This document shows, in pieces, positions 5,542 through 6,086 of a stretch of 6,086 nucleotides of DNA. Where the stretch lies: the NCBI GenBank assembly GCA_026786335.1, contig JAJAYG010000069.1, positions 1 to 6,086 on the forward strand. Reading direction: 5' to 3'. Source of the stretch: Chitinophagales bacterium (GTDB lineage: Bacteria; Bacteroidota; Bacteroidia; Chitinophagales; UBA10324). Each line of letters begins with the position of its first letter. Positions within the stretch are counted from its first letter, which is position 1. The position numbers and the translations under genes are program-made. The notes under the pieces were generated by a model. It made no database searches. It was not told the origin of the DNA and was given only the letters and a program-made list of their open reading frames with translations.

Positions 5542-5838
5542 GTGAAGCAACTACCAAAAATAAAGTTTGATTGGGATCAGGGAAATATTGATAAGAGTTT
5601 CTTCAAGCATGGGATTTCTAATCACGAAGCTGAAAGTGTATTTAATGATTTGCAATTGCTTGTGTTCCTAAACTTAACTTATAGCGAAAAGGAAACACGT
5701 TATATTTGCTATGGTAAATCAAATGAAAACAGAACTTTAACTTCTTACTTCACATTTAGAAAAGAAAGAATAAGAATTATTGGAACAAGAATCTCAAACA
5801 AAAAAGAACGTTCGCTTTATGAAAACTACCAAAGCTAA
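5542..5838 (+). CDS. brnT: BrnT-family (DUF497) ribonuclease toxin
   Basis: The 98 residues have the whole BrnT pattern in order: FDWDQGN near the start (9-15), then KHGIS (22-26) and EAESVFND (29-36). SEKETRYICYGKS (48-60) follows, then RKERIRIIGTR (73-83) and the basic end KKERSLYE (87-94). BrnT toxins have a RelE-like fold, cleave RNA and halt growth until neutralised by the BrnA antitoxin encoded just downstream. The length is normal and no conserved segment looks lost, so it may be active. The start is GTG, because no ATG occurs in frame between the upstream stop (5494-5496) and the conserved FDWD. A rare start plus the hairpin at 5512-5535 would keep expression low. The gene is divergent from the VWA gene. 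A 20-base overlap links it to the following small gene, its presumed antitoxin. Confidence 0.85.
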   Translation: MKQLPKIKFDWDQGNIDKSFFKHGISNHEAESVFNDLQLLVFLNLTYSEKETRYICYGKSNENRTLTSYFTFRKERIRIIGTRISNKKERSLYENYQS

Positions 5839-5983
5839 AAAGTGGAATGTAAAATCAATTCCAGATGAAGACACCACACTCATGATTGATCCTGCAAGCC
5901 CTCTAAATCTTCGGCAATTGATAAATGCCGCTAAAAAAAGTAAGAGCAGCAAAAAAATAATAAGTGCTCACTCAGGTGTATAA
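5819..5983 (+). CDS. 54-residue presumed antitoxin partner of BrnT, atypical
   Basis: The gene starts at the ATG at 5819, inside the last 20 bases of the BrnT-like gene, which is the tight overlap expected for a toxin-antitoxin pair. The protein is basic, lysine/serine-rich at both ends (MKTTKAKKW; NAAKKSKSSKK), with a central IPDEDTTLMIDPASPLNLRQ (14-33). Canonical BrnA is longer (about 80-100 residues) and carries a ribbon-helix-helix DNA-binding segment near its C-terminus; I see none here. A longer reading from 5780 adds only residues translated from brnT in another frame. The antitoxin role is inferred from position alone. It could be a truncated BrnA, a different antitoxin type, or an unrelated small protein. 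Confidence 0.6.
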   Translation: MKTTKAKKWNVKSIPDEDTTLMIDPASPLNLRQLINAAKKSKSSKKIISAHSGV

Positions 5984-6013
5984 CCAAAGAAAATTGAAAG
6001 TACCTCTATTTCT

Positions 6014-6086
6014 ATGAAAAAAGTTTTCTTTTTCTTGTTTTTCTTTTTTCCAATTGCGACTAAATCGTATGCGCAAACACCTGACT
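6014..6086 (+). CDS. start of a secreted protein (partial)
   Basis: The 24 codons before the window ends encode MKKVFFFLFFFFPIATKSYA followed by QTPD. This is a clear signal peptide with a phenylalanine-rich core and likely cleavage after SYA. It begins 30 bases after the presumed antitoxin on the same strand, so it could share its transcript. Nothing of the mature protein is visible, and its function cannot be judged. Confidence 0.6.
   Translation, partial: MKKVFFFLFFFFPIATKSYAQTPD

Noticed and set aside
3462..5983. A multi-gene defence system built on the VWA protein
   Set aside because: Known VWA-linked defence or Ter-like systems bring kinases, phosphatases, ATPases or nucleases next to a cytoplasmic VWA protein. 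This one is secreted, and only toxin-antitoxin genes are adjacent.

Overview
The window looks like a piece of a low-GC Bacteroidota chromosome, probably a Chitinophagales/Sphingobacteriales-type lineage. The evidence is indirect: Shine-Dalgarno sequences are weak or absent, matches to the Bacteroidota -7 element TAnnTTTG lie before some starts, transketolase is encoded as a free-standing C-terminal subunit, and an ECF sigma factor is followed by a one-helix protein with 'FKLPxxYF' motifs. No gene is identified by database search; all names rest on reading the translated sequence.

Layout, left to right. 1-361 is AT-rich DNA without a credible gene. Six genes on the minus strand are then read right to left. 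They are a split transketolase C-terminal subunit (2497-3465), an ECF sigma factor (1859-2440), a membrane protein that is probably its anti-sigma partner (1203-1784), a secreted Spy/CpxP-like protein (644-1153) and a TatA-family translocase subunit (362-574). Upstream of transketolase on the same strand is a small antitoxin-like gene (3642-3860). The sigma, anti-sigma and Spy-like genes form a compact operon that resembles a cell-envelope stress-response unit. TatA may have its own promoter.

The stretch 3462-3655, between transketolase and the antitoxin-like gene, is a small graveyard. It holds the first 16 codons of what looks like a PIN-domain toxin, cut by a stop. Joined to that is a decayed copy of the 3' end of the secreted von Willebrand factor A (VWA) protein gene that lies intact at 3939-5381. 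The decayed tail keeps the last 14 codons almost perfectly. Its stop codon overlaps the transketolase start as ATGA. This is the clearest unexplained structure in the window.

The right end switches to the plus strand. It has a BrnT-type toxin (5542-5838) overlapped by a 54-residue basic protein (5819-5983) in the position of the antitoxin, but without the usual BrnA appearance. The window ends in the first 24 codons of a secreted protein. The accessory part of the window is therefore the segment from about 3462 to 5983, with two toxin-antitoxin-like modules flanking a surface/secreted VWA protein. The left half is ordinary core and envelope-stress content.
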